This document shows, one piece after another, positions 1-10,296 of a stretch of DNA of 64,000 nucleotides. Below the pieces are notes generated by a model. It did no database searches. It was not told where the DNA came from and saw nothing but the letters and a program-made list of their open reading frames with translations. This DNA is from Gigaspora margarita (taxonomy: Eukaryota; Glomeromycota; Glomeromycetes; Diversisporales; Gigasporaceae), in the NCBI GenBank assembly GCA_009809945.1, contig WTPW01000925.1, positions 129,604-193,603 on the forward strand. Direction: 5' to 3'. Numbering within the stretch: the stretch's first letter is position 1; every line of letters begins with the position of its first letter. The position numbers and the translations under genes are program-made.

Positions 1-478
1 AGGACCATATTTGGACGGTTCAGCCACATCTTATAACAGTCTGGCCCATTGACGATAGGACTTTTGGAGTCAAATCCGTAGTCGATTAGGGCTCCATATG
101 GGAGTCGAAGACGTCGGTGCTACTTCTTACATATAAGCGGCGAAGCAAGGACTGGGCTAGATGGATATAGACGGAACTGAAACATCACGGGAAACAGGGA
201 CCCGGAACGTCAATTGACGGATGCACCCCATCTGGACTTGGACCTGCTAGGGCTGGCTGTGCGATCCAGCGATCAAATGCGCCTTAAACGGAACACTATA
301 TAGTGTATACAATTTGTTGGGTTGGATGGTTTGTGGTAGTGGTTTAAGGAATATGCTCTTACCACAGAGTTGGTTCGGATACGGCCTGATCACAAGTGGA
401 AGCCTTGGTAACTGCGCCCCATTAACGTAAAAAAACATTTGGTCTGACAAGTTGGTGGTTGTATATCGTTGGGAGTAA
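1..478. repeat. GC-richer repeat R1, copy 1 (cut by window edge)
   Basis: This stretch is clearly richer in G+C than the rest of the window and contains many CpG dinucleotides. It aligns along its length with 5343-6010. Shared landmarks are the tracts around 145-165 (GCAAGGACTGGGCTAGATGG) and 388-412 (CAAGTGGAAGCCTTGGTAAC). The second copy has lost most CpGs. No convincing reading frame runs through it, so I cannot say what R1 is; it could be part of a retroelement or an old transposon. Confidence 0.7.
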
Positions 479-702
479 GAACAAAGAAAAAAAAAAAATT
501 TTAATAATCATCGAATAATTGCGCAGATTTATAAATGAATTTTTAATACTCGGATAACCGCAAGACCCGCGGGTACCCACGGATACCTGCTGATACTCGC
601 AAATATCTGCAGATACCCGTTAGGTTACCCTTTTGGAAACTGGCAGATAACGGTTCTTATTCGTAAAACAATTATAGCATCCGGATACAGGTTGGCTGTA
701 GG
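479..702. other. Intergenic, possible left part of an older TIR element
   Basis: There is no gene here. The tract from about 546 has short repeated words built on GGATAC/GATACC. Its beginning (ACTCGGATAACC) weakly mirrors 1268-1286 (GCAGATAACGAGT), so an old hAT-like element may have surrounded the MITE at 703-1248. No target duplication supports this. Confidence 0.3.
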
Positions 703-1248
703 TAGAGGTCTGATCCGATGAATGTTTTATTCAAATATTCACTAAATGTTTGAATATTTGAATATATAAAATTTTCACCAAATGAATATTCGAATATTTA
801 AAATTTTCACTAAATATATTCATTGAATATTCATTGAATATATATATATATTAAAAGTAGCAAATTTTGATATTAATAATCAAATATGATTGGCTAATTT
901 TTGTATAATAAATTCTAATTAGTTAAAAAATATATATAACTAATTTTTAATACCAAATTTTTTAAATATATATAAACTTTAAAATATTATAACTTTTATA
1001 ATTATAAATTAAATAAATATCTACTTCAACAAAATTGTGGCTTTGGATTAAAACAACAAATTTCTTAAAGAGAATTTTTTAAAATTATTTGTTTTTGAAT
1101 TATGCTACTTNTATATATTTAATATTCAATAAATATTCAGTGAATATTCATTGAATATTTTCAAAATTTTTGAATGAATATTTGAATATTAAAAAGATTG
1201 ATCAAATGAATATCCGAATACAAAATTTTTGACTAGATAAGACCTCTA
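703..1248. mobile_element. hAT-type MITE (8-bp TSD GCTGTAGG)
   Basis: The termini are inverted: TAGAGGTCTGATC at the left, and the complement of TAGAGGTCTTATC at the right. The element is flanked on both sides by the perfect 8-bp duplication GCTGTAGG (695-702 and 1249-1256), the hallmark of hAT-superfamily insertion. The inside is very AT-rich, with many GAATATTC-like words near both ends that may be subterminal transposase-binding repeats. It has no coding capacity, and one base (1111) is unresolved. Confidence 0.85.
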
Positions 1249-1256
1249 GCTGTAGG

Positions 1257-1861
1257 GATATCTGGATGAGCAGATAACGAGTCCAATCTTTAGTTGAAAG
1301 GAATAACAAAACTACAAAAAAAAAGCGAACAAAAAAAAAACTTATCTTTTTGTATTTCCTATGAGTGTATAAAGGAGGTAAGAAATGTAGATCTAGACTC
1401 GGCGCATAAAATGGAGATCTACAAAGAAAGATATGAAAAAAAAATAAAAAAATAAAACTTCATCCGAGTTCTGTAATTATTTTTAGTATAGTACTATATA
1501 AAAAGCACGTAAAACTTCTGTAGTTGTTGCACAACTGTGCAAATATAGGTATGCAGCATTACAGACAAAAAATGCCACAACTACGTTTTTGATTATTTTG
1601 ATATAATTATATCAAAAACATAGTTTTGGTTATCACTTAGTATAGAAGTATGAGTCCTATGCTTTGCTCCGGACAATAATAGTAATTATAATATAATTGT
1701 GACCAAAGTTCTGGGCACAAGTAAAAAATTTGGCATGCCATTAGGTCAAGACATACTTCTTATATCTATAGGCATGCCCATCTAAGTTTATATAATTGCA
1801 ACCTGTCACTAGCCAATCATATAACATACTATATAGCTAGTGTTCTGATCTGGATCAGATA
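1257..1861. other. Intergenic, no gene seen
   Basis: This is AT-rich sequence with short A-runs and scattered stops in all frames. No terminal inverted repeats, RNA gene or coding homology could be recognised. Confidence 0.5.
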
Positions 1862-1869
1862 ATCTGTAT

Positions 1870-2128
1870 TAGGGTTCTGCAATTTGATTTGATCTTCAAA
1901 TATTTGAATCAAATATTTGATCAAATTCAAATTTGACTATATTTGATTTGATCAAATTCAAATCTGGCCAAATTTGATTTGATTTGACAAATATTTGATT
2001 TGATTTGAAAATTACTTTTAAAAATTCAAATTCTAATCAAATTAATCAAATTCAAATTAGGGTCAATTTGATTTGATCAAATTCAAATTGATCCAATATT
2101 TGATTTGATTTGAATTTGAGGAACCCTA
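1870..2128. mobile_element. hAT-type MITE (8-bp TSD ATCTGTAT)
   Basis: The element begins TAGGGTTCTGCAA and ends with the inverse TTGAGGAACCCTA. The 8-bp sequence ATCTGTAT is repeated perfectly at 1862-1869 and 2129-2136. The interior is a dense array of ATTTGATTTGATC-type words in both orientations, so the single strand could fold extensively. It is non-coding. Confidence 0.88.
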
Positions 2129-2650
2129 ATCTGTATAGATTAGGAGGCATCCATAAATAACATTATATTTGAGAAGGGGTCCTCCAAAATATAACTTTTT
2201 TTTTATTAAGTAGAAGAAGGGCCAAAAAATATAACATAATTTTTTTATAAAAATTTGTCTAAAACATGATTCAGATGTCCAAATTGGATGATTTTAGTAC
2301 CATTCGAATCGTCTCGAGAAGAGGATTCGAATGTTACCAAAAGTATTTGATTGGATCACTGGATTACGTTTTATTAACAAAATACTATTGGTTATTATAT
2401 TTTTTTTATAAAATTACTATAAAATCAATAGTTTTTTGTGAATAACTCTTGATTTAGTAATCTAAATGAAATAATTTTGGTACCATTGGATTCGTCTCAT
2501 AGAGGCAAATCGAATAGTACCAAAATCATCCAGGTTGGATCACTGGGTCATAATATATCCAAGTTTTGTAAAATTATATATATAAATATATGGATTTTTA
2601 AAATTTTTTTTATATAGTCTAGGAGGGGGTCAAGAGCTACTATGTAGGAG

Positions 2651-4431
2651 TAGTGTTGTTACCGGACATAGTCCGAGCTATATTTGGTGAACTTGGACAA
2701 TTTTGGACATTGTTCAAGTTCATGTTCGAATTATGTCTAAGCAAATAGATTGTTACCAAACATTGTCCATACAATATTTGTCAGACACAGACATATTCGG
2801 ACATGAACATTGTTCAATGACCAAGTTGAAAATTAAAAAAATTTAAAATAATTGTCATAAAGAATTTATAAAATATAATCCTTGCATCAGAAAAATAAAA
2901 CAATGATAATTTGTAAAGTTATCAAACTGTTAAAAATCTTTTAAAGATTATTTTCGCAGGTTTTTACCTGTAATATCAGATATGTATATAAATAGTGATT
3001 ATTAACTGATTAAATCAGTTGCTTTTTTTTATTTTTTTTTTTTGGTTCAATGTATTCTTATATTTGTTTTTATTAGTCTTGTTAGTATCATTGTTACTAG
3101 AGCTATCATTGTTAACCGGCTTTGTCATTGGTGTCTTGGTAAATTGTATGGTTATGGCTTTGTTATTGGTGCTCTTGGTGCCTTGGTGATTGTGTGTTGT
3201 CATTTTGGCCTCTCATTGTTAATGCCTTGGTGAGTTGTATATCGTCACTTTGTCTTTATTTTGGTACCTTAGTGAATTTTATCTTCGTTGTTGGTGTTTG
3301 ATAATTTGTATATCATTTTCTTGTTGATGCTTTGGTGAATTATATAGTTAGCAAGTATATCTCTTAGGTTTTGTTTCTTTTATGTTGGTAGTAGTGGTCT
3401 TGGTTGGCAAAGTTATCTTTGTATAGTTATTTCAGCTTTGCTATTAGTGCCTTGGTAGTTTAACTATAATATTTTTATACCAAAGTTGTTTGCTTTCGCC
3501 TGATTTATTCTATTTTGTAATACATTTTCTAAATTTTCTTCAGATTCTTTTGCACCTGAACATTGCCTTAAGTTACACAGTATGGCTTACTATATCCAAG
3601 TCTCATAAGACCCGTGAATTAATTCTCTTGGCTATTTTAAAATATGAATTCAATCAACAACAATCTTATCATTACCTAACCATTTGCCTCTTTAAGTTAT
3701 ATGTTGTCATTTCAATTTTTTGATGTTGGTACCTTGGTGAGCTATATGTGTTGTGTTGTCATTTTGACTTTGTCATTGGTGCCTTGGTGAGCTGTGTGTT
3801 GTCATGTTGGCTTTGTCATTAGCACTTTGGTAAATTGTATGTTGTCTTCTCAGCTTTGTCATTGGATCTTGATGAATTGTGCTGTTACCGTATATGGTAT
3901 TTAAATTTTTTTCTTGTATATTGGTAATAGTAGTCTTTGTTGACAAAGTAGTCTTTGGTATTTAGTCATTGCTTGGCATGCATTACACAAACTTGTTGAA
4001 CAAGATTGGTAAAATAGGTTTTAATTAGGAGTTAAGAATTTAAATAATTGGGTGTTTTTATTAATAATAAAGATAAAATCATGTTAAAAAATATATAGTA
4101 TATGTATAAAATAAATATAATAAATAAAGTGCAATTTTTTTATTATAAACTTTAAATACTTTTAGTATTATTATGAATTTAAATACTAAAAATATAGAAG
4201 TCAAGTTAAACTATATAGTATGTAGATTATTTTTAAAATTGATTGGTTGGACTCGATTGTAAATCTGTACATTTACAAATTAGAGATTTTTATTAATTAA
4301 ATTTTGTTATACAGATTATCAATTAATTAAATTTTTGGCTTAAACTATATAACTGTCCAAATTGTCCAATAGATATGAATAGCTCTGTTTGAGTTCGGTC
4401 CGAGTTCAGTCCAGTTCAAATAACAACACTG
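2651..4431. mobile_element. Non-autonomous hAT element, CAGTGTTGT family (1.8 kb)
   Basis: The ends are TAGTGTTGTTACCGGAC and the inverse of CAGTGTTGTTATTTGAAC. The flanks TGTAGGAG (2643-2650) and TATAGGGG (4432-4439) match at 6 of 8 positions, differing only by transitions. The intact relative at 14691-15213 gives an uninterrupted version of this target. Both ends recur as the two ends of the 4.1-kb element at 7637-11702, so they are members of one family. I found no transposase; most of the interior is a degenerate minisatellite. Confidence 0.8.
3040..3990. repeat. Degenerate minisatellite inside the hAT element
   Basis: A loose unit of about 30-40 bp built on TTGTCATTGGTGCCTTGGTG and GAATTGTATGTTGTC is repeated many times with heavy divergence. 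Reading frames across it are short and hydrophobic because of the repeat, so I do not call a gene. Similar words in the opposite orientation occur at 43420-43620 inside another hAT element. Confidence 0.65.
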
Positions 4432-4538
4432 TATAGGGGTATATAATATTATTTATAAATGCCCTCTTACAAATCAGAAACTTTTCTAGAATATAATACA
4501 GTAATAAATAATAATAATAAAAATAATAATAAATTAAT

Positions 4539-4708
4539 CTTAGGGTCAATAGCTTAGTGGTTAAGCTTTAAGGTCACTAATTGAAGGTTGCCAGTTCAAG
4601 TTCACCTAAGAGCAGAATTGAATTTGAATTAGGACCCAATTTGGAATAACTGAAATTACCAACTTAGGCATAAGGCTGTGAGGATCATGTAATAGTATGT
4701 AGAGAGAT
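4539..4708 (+). mobile_element. tRNA-derived SINE (head plus short body)
   Basis: The first 72 nt (4539-4610) look like a tRNA. CTTAGG at the start can pair with CCTAAG at the end. TAGCTTAGTGG (4550-4560) fits the polymerase III A box, and AGTTCAAGTTC (4593-4603) fits the B box at the usual distance. The inner stems are imperfect and unrelated sequence follows directly, so this is read as a SINE head rather than a working tRNA gene. The 3' limit is uncertain; no poly-A tail was found. Confidence 0.6.
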
Positions 4709-5044
4709 GCATCAGTTCTGAAAAAGACTGGTTCAGGACAGTCCCAGACCAGGACCAATAAGGACCATAGAACTATTAAAGGACCGGTCCTTGTAAATAT
4801 AACTGTGATATTTGTATTACTTAATCAAATTTCTTGATCAGGTATAATGTAGATTATATGATGTTTGTTTACATTTGAAGTAAATAATTATATCATTTTT
4901 GGCCAATAAAATCTTATGCATTAAGATTGATGTAATCATTAAAGAACCATTATAGAACTGAAGAACCAGACTGAACTGGGACCATAAATACTATAATAAT
5001 AGTTCTCTTAGATATAAGACCAGATCAGACTGGACTGATGTATC
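4709..5044. mobile_element. Probable small TIR element, boundaries uncertain
   Basis: The left end (GCATCAGTTCTGAAAAAGAC) and the right end (inverse of TACATCAGTCCAGTCTGATC) are imperfect inverted repeats. Both are followed inward by GGACC/GGTCC-rich tracts. No target duplication is visible, so the class is unknown. It is non-coding. Confidence 0.4.
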
Positions 5045-5052
5045 CCTAATAG

Positions 5053-5334
5053 CAGTGTTGTCATGGGACAGCTTTGGACAATGTTTTGGACAATTTTGGA
5101 CAATTTTGAACAATTAAATAAAGTAAAATTACTTAAAATTTTATTATAATAGCCTATTTTTTTATTTTAATTGGAATATGTTTAGCACCTAAAAAAATAT
5201 ATAGTTATATATTTTTTAGAAAGATTTATTAATTATTAAAGCCTGGACAAGCTTTGGACAATCTTGGATATTTGGACAATTTTGGACGTGGACAAGCCAA
5301 AAAAGGTTGTGGACAGCTAAAATGTACAACACTG
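5053..5334. mobile_element. hAT MITE, CAGTGTTGT type (8-bp TSD CCTAATAG)
   Basis: This 282-bp element starts CAGTGTTGTCATGGGACAG and ends with the inverse ACAACACTG. CCTAATAG is repeated perfectly at 5045-5052 and 5335-5342. The interior has many TTGGACAATTTTGGAC words next to both ends. A copy in the opposite orientation lies at 22271-22549. Confidence 0.93.
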
Positions 5335-5342
5335 CCTAATAG

Positions 5343-6010
5343 TATATAGTAGTAGTGATTCAGCCTGTTGACAATAGTACTAGTAGTTTTCTGACCTATA
5401 CCAATAGCAAGGAGTTTTGTGTAAGTCGAGATACTAGTACAACTTCTAATGGATAAGTGACAAAACAAGGACTGGTCTAGATGGACATAGACAGAACTAA
5501 AATACCACAGGAAAACAGAGACCCATGATATCTACATAATGGATGCACCTTATTCAGTCTTGGATTTGTCAGGGCTATACATAAGAATGAAAGCATTTCG
5601 GGTTTGAAAACCTGAAATTAAAATTTGAAGACGACATTGTTTTTGACCTATTTTACTTAAAAGACAAAATTATTTGATACTTTTTTTGAATAGATGAAAT
5701 TATAAGGAACATATCTATATAAATTTTATTTGCTCTTCCTTTATAAAAAATTTTAATTTTCTCTAATGATGATGAAATAGGCCTTTTTTAAAAATCAATT
5801 TCGGTGGCATCACTAGTCAAGGCTAACTGTATAAACTAAAGATAAATGCTCCTGAAAATAGTACAATAAGTGTATACAATTGTCAGGTTGGATAATAGTA
5901 ATAGTAGTTTAAAATTACGCTTCAACTACAAGTGGAAACCTTGGTAACTGTGTTCTATTACATGAACATTAGGGTCTAATGATTGGTAGATGTACATTGT
6001 TAGGATTAGA
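5343..6010. repeat. Repeat R1, copy 2, CpG-depleted and interrupted
   Basis: The copy corresponds to 1-478 and is interrupted by a 240-bp element at 5576-5815. Where copy 1 has CG, this copy mostly has CA or TG: GCGGCGAAGC becomes GTGACAAAAC, and GACGGAAC becomes GACAGAAC. That pattern is what decay of methylated CpG leaves behind. Confidence 0.7.
5576..5815. mobile_element. hAT-like MITE G, copy 1 (TSD GTCARGGC)
   Basis: This 240-bp element begins TATACATAAGAATG and ends GGTGGCATCACTA. It is flanked by GTCAGGGC (5568-5575) and GTCAAGGC (5816-5823). Repeat R1 copy 1 shows the sequence without the insertion. The inverted ends are weak, so assignment to hAT rests on the 8-bp duplication in this copy and in copy 2 (8198-8518). 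Confidence 0.72.
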
Positions 6011-6099
6011 AGTGAAGGGAAAAATAATAATAATAATAAAAAATTAAATAAGCCCATTTGATGCACAATCTGCCATATATTATAATATATATTGTATAA
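6011..6099. other. Short intergenic AT-rich spacer
   Basis: This short spacer between R1 copy 2 and the large foldback contains an AAT trinucleotide run near 6030. No gene or other element is seen. Confidence 0.5.
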
Positions 6100-7459
6100 C
6101 AGTTAGAGAAGATATCATATCAGGACCCCAGACATCTAGTATTGAGATCATACTTGAAATTTTTTAGCAAAAATACCTATAATTTGAGAAGCAAAAAAAC
6201 AGTTTTTGGCGATTATCTTGGCATCTAGTAGTCCAATTTGAATGAACTTTTTTTAAAAATAAAGCTCTCAGTGAGGCGCATCTAACAAAAAAAAGTTTAT
6301 TTAATTCTGATTACTGGATTAGAAGTTATTAAAGTAAATAGATTTTGTTGTTTTTAGCAAATTAGATTAAAATTGGCCATATCCAGTTATGACCTATATG
6401 AGAGATGTCCAGGGTCCTATCATATCTGTTTATCTGTTATATATGAGTGCTAATATATAATAAAATTTATAATAAAACCATATAAATTTACTATAAACTT
6501 TAAGCTTAAGTTTCTTTTTAACTTACATATTAATTTATTTTTAAATTTAGGGTTAAATATATCTAATATCGAGAATATTAGAATAAAAATACTTAAGATG
6601 CTTTTTTAAAATTTTGCAAAAATTAAAGGTTTTGCTAGTAAAATTTTATAAAAAAAAAAGATTTAATAATTTTAAAAATATAATTATATGCAAAATTTTA
6701 CACTAAAAAAGTTTACTTAGTAGCAAAACAAAGGTTATTTTAACAAAAAAGGAAATTAGCTATATACTAAAGTTAAAAATTTTTGAATTGTAATATAAAT
6801 TCCTTTTTTTGTCAAGATAACCTGCTTTGAACTTCTAAGTAAACTTGTTTAGCATGTAATTCTATTTGTATTAAAGTCAAATCACATTTTTTTGAACCTT
6901 TTACTAAGTAAAAAATGGTATTAAAGTTAAAAAATTTTTTTTAAAAAAAATTTTTTTTTAACTTTAACTTTATTTTTTATTTAGTAAAAAGTTTGAAAAA
7001 ACATATTTTGATTTTAATATAAGTAGAATTACATGCAGAACAAGTTTACTTAGAAGCCCAAAGAAGGTTATCTTGATAAAAAAAAAAGAATTATATTACA
7101 ATCCAAAAATTTTTAACTTTAGCATATAGTTAACTTGCTTTTTTGTTAAAATAATCTATGTTTTGCTGCTAAGTAAACTTGTTTAGCATAAAATTTTGCA
7201 TATAATTTTATTTTCAAAATTAACAAATCTTTTTTTTCATAAAATTTTACTAGAAAAATCTTTAATTTTTACAAAATTTTAAAAAGTTATCTTAAGTATT
7301 TTTATTTTACTATTTTCAATATGTTTAATACTAAAATTCAAAAATAAGTTATTATGTAATTTGAAAAAAAACTTAAGTTTAAAGTTTATAGTAAATTTAT
7401 ATATTTTTATTATAAATTTTATTATAATTTATCATACAGTATGACATCTTTTCTAACTA
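6100..7459. mobile_element. Large foldback with arms of about 0.5 kb
   Basis: The sequence from 6100 to about 6943 reads as the reverse complement of about 6944 to 7459, over the whole length and with only scattered differences. The MITE at 6122-6418 interrupts the left arm just inside its end. Outer ends are CAGTTAGAGAAGAT and the inverse of TAGTTAGAAAAGATG, possibly flanked by TA. The centre is an A/T block near 6943. It is non-coding and would form a very long hairpin when single-stranded. Confidence 0.8.
6122..6418 (+). mobile_element. hAT MITE A, copy 1 (TSD ATCATATC)
   Basis: The element starts AGGACCCCAGACATCT and ends GATGTCCAGGGTCCT. It has a perfect 8-bp duplication ATCATATC at 6114-6121 and 6419-6426. 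Two other copies exist: 8819-9114 (inverted) and 49822-50121. All are about 300 bp and non-coding. Confidence 0.93.
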
Positions 7460-7628
7460 ATAAAATAAAATAAAAAACTTAAAAAAAACCTATTTTATAC
7501 TATTTTTTTCAATTTTTGTATTTATTACTATCAATGTTTTTATAATTTAGGTTAAATATCTAACTTATCAGATTACTATTATCTAATCTGAGTTAGTACA
7601 CTATATGTAATAACTTACTTAAAAAGTA
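7460..7628. other. Intergenic AT-rich spacer
   Basis: This AT-rich stretch lies between the large foldback and the 4.1-kb hAT element. No gene or repeat was recognised. Confidence 0.5.
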
Positions 7629-7829
7629 TCTGATACCAGTATTGTCATTCGGACCAGATCTGAACTCAGACCAGATCAGACCAGACTTGGACCATACTCA
7701 GACAGAGCTATTTATGTTTGTCGGACAGTTCAGACAGTTATATAGCTTAAGCCAAAATTTAATTACTATGGTAATTGTGATGCAAATTAATGAAAACCCA
7801 TATGTGATAAAATAAAAATAAGTATAAAT

Positions 7830-8110
7830 CCTATTAGTTTAAAGCTTATCATGCTTGCTAGTTTCAAGCCACTCACTGAATTAGAATATACTTGCTAGAT
7901 CAGAGCCCATTGCTAACCTACCCATTAGTTTAAAGACACCTAACAACTATATCTGTTAGTTTAAAAACTATGCATACCAACTCACTACCCATTAGTTATA
8001 GCCAATCTACTATTAGTTTAAAAACTACTCATATATTCTTTACTTGTTTGTTATAGCCAACCTGTTAATTTAAAGCTTATTTAACCCAATCTACTACTAA
8101 TTTGAATATT
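7830..8110. repeat. Minisatellite based on CCATTAGTTTAAA
   Basis: A unit of about 40-50 bp containing CCATTAGTTTAAAAACTA followed by a CATACCAACT-like stretch recurs five or six times with divergence. It occupies the same place near one end as the minisatellite in the sister hAT element at 2651-4431. Confidence 0.6.
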
Positions 8111-8197
8111 AAATATATAAAATCAAAGGCAATTTAAACAAAAAATAAAGCTCATTAGTATAATATACTGTCTGTACATAATAAATTTTAACAGTAT

Positions 8198-8518
8198 TAT
8201 ACATGAGGACAAAATTATTTTGGGTTTGAAAACCTAAAATTAAAATTTGAAAACGAAATTGTTTTTGGTTTATTTTACTTAAAAAACAAAATTATTTGAT
8301 ACTTTTTTTGAATAAACGAAATTATAAGGAACATATCTATATAAATTTTATTTGCTCTTTCTTATAAAAAATTTTAATTTTCTCTAATGAAGACGAAATA
8401 GGCTATAAAAAATTTTAATTTTCTCTAATGAAGACGAAATAGGCTATAAAAAATTTTAATTTTCTCTAATGAAGACGAAATAGGCCTTTTTCAAAAATCA
8501 ATTTCAGTAGTATCACTA
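8198..8518. mobile_element. hAT-like MITE G, copy 2 (TSD AACAGTAT)
   Basis: It has the same start (TATACATGAGGAC) and end (TATCACTA) as copy 1. AACAGTAT is duplicated perfectly at 8190-8197 and 8519-8526. It is about 80 bp longer than copy 1 because a 41-bp unit is present three times (8363-8485). Confidence 0.8.
8363..8485. repeat. 41-bp tandem triplication
   Basis: Three essentially identical units, each starting TATAAAAAATTTTAATTTTC and ending GAAATAGGC, lie head to tail. The sister element at 5576-5815 has a single unit. The lack of differences suggests recent replication slippage or an assembly artefact. Confidence 0.9.
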
Positions 8519-8689
8519 AACAGTATATATATATTCTTTATTTGTCAACTAAGTTTACTACTTTCTAATCTATATTGCATATAATTTTTAAACTTAGAAT
8601 ATATATGAATAAAACTTTCTATTATTTAGTAAATTTATTATGATATAAATAATTTTTAACTTATCTTATTTAAAAACTAGAAGAAATTG

Positions 8690-9420
8690 CTTGGAACCCA
8701 GATAATGTTTTAAAAGCAATTTCACATTTTTACGAAATCATATATAATTTATACTAATATTACCTTTGATCATTCGTTTATATCTAACCAAATTGATAAA
8801 ATATAATTTACTAAACCCAGGGCCTCGAATATCTTTTATATAGGTCATAACTGGATTTTGGCCAATTTTGATCTAATTTGCTAAAAATGACAAAATCTAT
8901 TTACTTTAATAACTTCTAATCCAGCAAATAGAATTGAATAACCTTTTTTTGTTAAATGTGCCTCAATGAGAGCTTTATTTTAAAAAAAATATTTATTCAA
9001 ATTGGACTACTGGATACCAATATAATTGCAAAAGCTGTTTTTTGCTTCTCAAATTTTAGATGTTTTTGCTAAAAAATTTCAAGTATAATCTCTATACTAG
9101 ATATCCAGGGTCCTCCAAACTCTCTTTGTCTAATGACTTTTATATTTCCTAACCTGTTAAATGGAATCCATTTAATTACTTTTTCAAATGCCATAGTTCT
9201 AAGTTGAAATTCCTTAATACTATCTTTAATAATTGTTATTTGTTAGACCATTTTCAAAGGATCACACAATTGATATCAGGCTAGAAAGATGTTGTATTGT
9301 TTACTATATTCGCAATTCCATTAACAAATTTTCTTTTGTCACTATAAAAATCAATTACTATTACATATTATCTAGTTTTTGTATGTCGAGTTATTCTATA
9401 AATTCTATATTTCTCTAATT
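8690..9420 (-). pseudogene. Decayed TKL-like protein kinase, N-lobe (segment 1)
   Basis: Read on the minus strand, 9235 to 9117 gives IKEFQLRTMAFEKVIKW followed by IPFNRLGNI and a worn glycine-rich loop ending REFG. This is the region that precedes and enters the kinase domain in the large Glomeromycotina TKL-like family. Exactly at the loop the frame is broken by MITE A copy 2 (8819-9114). Beyond it the frame resumes and reaches a segment near 8700-8740 that resembles the VALK/catalytic-lysine strand (VKLLLKHYLGSKQFL). The region upstream (9240-9420) is too decayed to read. Family assignment is from memory of the pattern; the protein is certainly non-functional. Confidence 0.6.
8819..9114 (-). 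mobile_element. hAT MITE A, copy 2, inverted (TSD CYAAACYC)
   Basis: This is the reverse orientation of the MITE at 6122-6418. The left end is worn (AGGGCCTCGAATATC) and the right end is ATATCCAGGGTCCT. The flanks CTAAACCC (8811-8818) and CCAAACTC (9115-9122) differ only by two transitions. It sits inside kinase segment 1. Confidence 0.85.
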
Positions 9421-9639
9421 GCATATGAATTTTAAACTTATAATACTGTACGTGTTAATAAATTAAAAAAAGCAGTTCTATCATTTCAAGTAATTAAGCT
9501 AGTAATATATAAATAATTCAACTCATATTTTTAAAAGTTCTGAAGTGCCTGTTTAAGAACAATTCAACTTCATAAAGTTAACAAATGATATAGTATATGA
9601 TTGTATATATTTTCCATAATCATTTTTAATTATTCATAT
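9421..9639 (-). pseudogene. Possible downstream part of kinase segment 2
   Basis: On the minus strand this follows the ATWIRGI motif of segment 2. Around 9530-9560 it may hold a worn equivalent of the catalytic-lysine region. There are many stops and the reading is tentative. Confidence 0.3.
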
Positions 9640-9890
9640 ACCTCTTATCCAAGTTGCTATGAATACAAAATCTGATTCTTCATTAATTTTTTGTAAATTA
9701 ATTAGTTTATCGAATAAAATCTATTTAATTACTTTTTATATTTTGTGGCTTTGAATTGAAATTCTTTAATAAACTTGTCAATCTCATTGTATCTACTTGT
9801 CATTTTTGAATTGCTTTCTAATGATCACAGAATTAATACCAAGTGGAAGAAGTGTTATAATATTCACAGTATATGCATTTTCTGTTTGAA
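9640..9890 (-). pseudogene. Decayed TKL-like protein kinase, N-lobe (segment 2)
   Basis: The minus strand reads, in order, a cysteine-containing stretch (CIYCEYYNTSSTWY), a region equivalent to the usual 'N..ID.FI' motif (NEIDKFIKEFQFKATKYKK), then LINLQKINEESDF and VFIATWIRGI. In intact relatives the last part is the glycine loop G-E-G-G-F-G followed by V-x-x-A-x-W. Here the glycines have become N, E and S, as expected from G-to-A changes. It is parallel to segment 1, so the kinase part was duplicated in tandem before decay. Confidence 0.58.
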
Positions 9891-10296
9891 TTATTTCTTC
9901 TAGAACTAAATTCATCTAAAATTACAATTACATATTGATTTGCCACTGTATTTTAAGTAATTCTATATAAAACATTTCTGTTTAACTGCATATATTTTGT
10001 AAGCTTACTGTAAACATACATACATTCTTAGCTTTGCAATGGCTAATACTTTTTTCCTTTTTATCTAAGATTATTATCACAAGGATTCTTAGAAATCAGT
10101 ATAATATTCTTGAAAAGTACGTTGGCCAATACATTTCTCTATTCTGCTCTAGATTTAAAAATTTAAAAAAGTTAGTGTGATGTTTTTTTCAAGTGCGCTT
10201 TTATCTCTTTAATGATAGATTGTTAAATCGAATTCAAAGAAGTTAACTTGATATTTCTTAAAATGCACCTACTATATAGACCTGAAATAATACTTA
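9891..10296. other. Interior of the hAT element, no clear gene
   Basis: This is AT-rich sequence upstream, in minus-strand terms, of kinase segment 2. Short minus-strand open stretches exist but I cannot match them to a family. Confidence 0.4.

Larger units (their letters stand above)
2142..4467. mobile_element. Foldback family F, copy 1 (interrupted)
   Basis: The ends read GGCATCCATAAATAACATTA on the left and its near inverse at 4444-4467, matching the intact relative at 14691-15213. The body is a long imperfect palindrome. Each arm carries the TTTTGGTACCATTCGA-type hairpin module (2288-2343 and 2472-2533). The right arm is split by the hAT element at 2651-4431. The target duplication is unclear (perhaps TATAGATT/TACAAATC). 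It is non-coding. Confidence 0.75.

Noticed and set aside
4539-4610. Functional tRNA gene
   Set aside because: The acceptor ends pair and the A and B boxes are good. However, the anticodon and T stems are imperfect and non-tRNA sequence follows at once, as in a SINE.
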